DNA from: JADJNW01 sp964523725
GTDB taxonomy: Bacteria > Bacteroidota > Bacteroidia > Chitinophagales > Saprospiraceae
NCBI GenBank assembly: GCA_964523725.1
Contig: CAZGAU010000049.1
Location: 1 to 32,574, forward strand
Direction: 5' to 3'
DNA length: 32,574 bases
The translations under genes were made by a program, and so were the position numbers. The notes under the pieces are model-generated. The model had not been told where the DNA came from. It did not search any database and worked only from the letters and a program-made list of their open reading frames with translations. Below are positions 31,207 through 32,574 of this stretch, one piece after another; the stretch's first letter is position 1; every line of letters starts with the position of its first letter.

Positions 31207-32574
31207 ATGAGCAATAAAATCAAGCATCTCTACTGGCGTGCCGGCTTCGGGCTCAGCGCGGAGGAATGGCAACAACGTCAAAACTGGTCGATCCCTCAGG
31301 CAGTGGACGCGCTTTTCACAGAAGCTAAACAAGCAAAGCCGTTGCCTGTTCCCGGGCGCGATCTTGATCTCGCGGCTTTGCGCCAAATGGACAAAAAAGA
31401 AGCCGCCGAACTCCTCAAAAAAGAGCGCCAAATGGTCGCTCAGCAAAATATCGCCTGGGTGCAGCGCATGGCAAACCCCAATGGAAGTGCTCTGCTGGAG
31501 CGGATGTCGTTCTTCTGGCACGGGCATTTTGCTTGTCAATCGAAGTCGGGTATGCTGGCGGTCACACAACTCAATACGATTCGGGAACATGCCTTGGGCA
31601 ATTTCCGGGATATGGTACTGGCAATTGCCAAGGATCCTGCGATGATCCGCTTTTTGAATAACCAGCAAAATCGCAAGGATAGCCCCAATGAAAACTTCGC
31701 GCGCGAGCTGATGGAGCTTTTCACCATTGGGCGAGGGCACTACACCGAGCAGGACATCAAGGAGGCGGCGCGGGCTTTCACCGGCTGGTCGAGCACGATT
31801 GCCGGGGAGTTTATTTTTCGGGCGCGGCAGCATGATTTTGATCGGAAAACTTTCATGGGCAAAAGCGGCAACTTCAATGGGGAGGACATCATCGATATCA
31901 TTCTGGAAAAGCGCGAAACGGCATTATTTATTACGCATAAAATTTATCGCCATTTTGTAAATGAAAAAGTAAATGAAAGTGTTATTCATGATATAGCGGG
32001 TCGTTTTTATGATGATAATTATGATATTGGCAAACTGATGCGCAATATTTTTTCCAGCGATTGGTTCTACGCACCTGAAAATCAAGGCACTAAAATCAAA
32101 TCCCCGGTGGAACTCATCGCGGGCATCATGCGCACGCTGAACGTGCAGTTTTCCAATGAACAGGCGATCCTTTTCGTGGAAAGAGCCCTGGGGCAAATGC
32201 TTTTTAACCCGCCCAATGTCGCCGGCTGGCCGGGCGGCAAAAGTTGGATCGATAATTCCACATTGATGTTCCGGTTGAATCTTGTGCCGGGCATTATCAA
32301 TGCTACCGAGCTGAATTTCAAGGTGAAAGAAGAAGCCGAAGAGCTGAACATACAGGGTGGGCGCCGGCTCAGCGCGAGCGTGAACCTGGAACCCTTGAAA
32401 AAGCTGGTGAATGGCGCAAACGGACTCGCCGCACTCGAAATTTTGACCGATTATTTGCTGCAAACGCCGGTTGCTGTGGGCATGGAAAAACTGGGCAAGG
32501 CGATCGAATTGAGCCGCCAGGAGGATCCGCTCAAAGCCGCCGTGATGATGGTGATGACCTTGCCGGAATATCAG
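31207..32574 (+). CDS. DUF1800 family protein, cut off by the window edge
   Basis: An open frame of 456 codons from ATG 31207 to the last base, with no stop, so the 3' end lies outside the window. The translation begins MSNKIKHLYWRAGFGLS, typical of DUF1800. It contains FFWHGHFACQSK near residue 101-112, SPNENFARELMELFTIG near 159-175 (the family hallmark), AARAFTGWS near 187, FNPPNVAGWPGG near 336-347 and finally MTLPEYQ, close to where the family normally ends. DUF1800 proteins are usually paired with a downstream DUF1501 protein and are of unknown function. The gene starts 152 bases from the divergent antitoxin start codon. No signal peptide is visible at the N-terminus. I found no convincing promoter. 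Confidence 0.88.
   Translation, partial: MSNKIKHLYWRAGFGLSAEEWQQRQNWSIPQAVDALFTEAKQAKPLPVPGRDLDLAALRQMDKKEAAELLKKERQMVAQQNIAWVQRMANPNGSALLERMSFFWHGHFACQSKSGMLAVTQLNTIREHALGNFRDMVLAIAKDPAMIRFLNNQQNRKDSPNENFARELMELFTIGRGHYTEQDIKEAARAFTGWSSTIAGEFIFRARQHDFDRKTFMGKSGNFNGEDIIDIILEKRETALFITHKIYRHFVNEKVNESVIHDIAGRFYDDNYDIGKLMRNIFSSDWFYAPENQGTKIKSPVELIAGIMRTLNVQFSNEQAILFVERALGQMLFNPPNVAGWPGGKSWIDNSTLMFRLNLVPGIINATELNFKVKEEAEELNIQGGRRLSASVNLEPLKKLVNGANGLAALEILTDYLLQTPVAVGMEKLGKAIELSRQEDPLKAAVMMVMTLPEYQ

Noticed and set aside
31108..31833. Minus-strand open frame of 241 codons
   Set aside because: It lies wholly antisense to the DUF1800 gene, which has clear family motifs over the same bases; the minus-strand translation shows no recognisable domain.
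31924..32463. Minus-strand open frame of 179 codons
   Set aside because: Antisense to the DUF1800 gene, in the AT-rich patch and its flank; no domain, and explained by codon bias of the real gene.
1..32574. CRISPR arrays, tRNA or rRNA genes, insertion sequences, prophage or integron features
   Set aside because: I looked for spaced repeats, cloverleaf patterns, transposase or integrase motifs and terminal inverted repeats and saw none I could support.

Overview
The window is a stretch of a Bacteroidota chromosome. The evidence is consistent: a type IX secretion (T9SS) C-terminal sorting domain on two proteins, families largely confined to this phylum (DUF4270 lipoprotein, DUF4290, LETM1-related protein, the short GT5-only 'starch synthase'), genes with little or no Shine-Dalgarno sequence, and the Bacteroidota -7 promoter motif TAnnTTTG upstream of several genes. 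A mevalonate-kinase-like GHMP kinase suggests isoprenoid synthesis by the mevalonate route, as in Saprospiria and flavobacteria; a Saprospiria-like host is my guess, not something the window proves. The sequence is draft quality, with one 100-N gap inside a gene, and the last gene runs off the right edge.

Layout. 1-4.1 kb (minus strand): a T9SS-targeted vanadium-type haloperoxidase downstream of a long-chain acyl-CoA ligase. 4.3-7.9 kb (plus): ribosomal protein S1 with an acidic N-terminal extension and a strong terminator, then a CYTH-domain protein and the GHMP kinase. 7.9-17.4 kb (minus): a DUF1232/YkvA membrane protein, a tocopherol-cyclase-like protein, a PadR regulator directly abutting a large FtsX/MacB-type permease, a LETM1-related protein carrying the assembly gap, a periplasmic TPR protein, a C4 zinc-ribbon coiled-coil protein and a Nif3-like protein. 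17.4-20.5 kb (minus): heptose-1-phosphate adenylyltransferase, a flippase-like membrane protein, panD and panC. 20.7-27.6 kb (plus): truncated starch synthase, DUF4270 lipoprotein, glmS, DUF4290, an LpxD-like acyltransferase and a GNAT protein. 27.7-31.1 kb (minus): a mini-protein that is essentially a signal peptide plus a T9SS sorting domain, thrS, and a UPF0175/DUF3368 toxin-antitoxin pair. From 31.2 kb to the edge (plus): a DUF1800 protein without its 3' end.

How the genes work together. Most of the window is core genome: translation (rpsA, thrS), CoA precursor synthesis (panC, panD), amino-sugar supply (glmS) and envelope lipopolysaccharide steps (rfaE2, LpxD-like). The accessory-looking parts are the PadR-permease pair and the toxin-antitoxin pair, both visibly more AT-rich than their neighbours. 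I found no CRISPR array, tRNA, rRNA, insertion sequence or prophage, and no clearly new multi-gene system. The most interesting items are the apparently catalytically dead GT5-like protein, the tocopherol-cyclase-like protein in a presumed heterotroph, the stand-alone T9SS-domain mini-protein, the shortened insertion in the Nif3 protein and a sharp AT-rich patch inside the DUF1800 gene.
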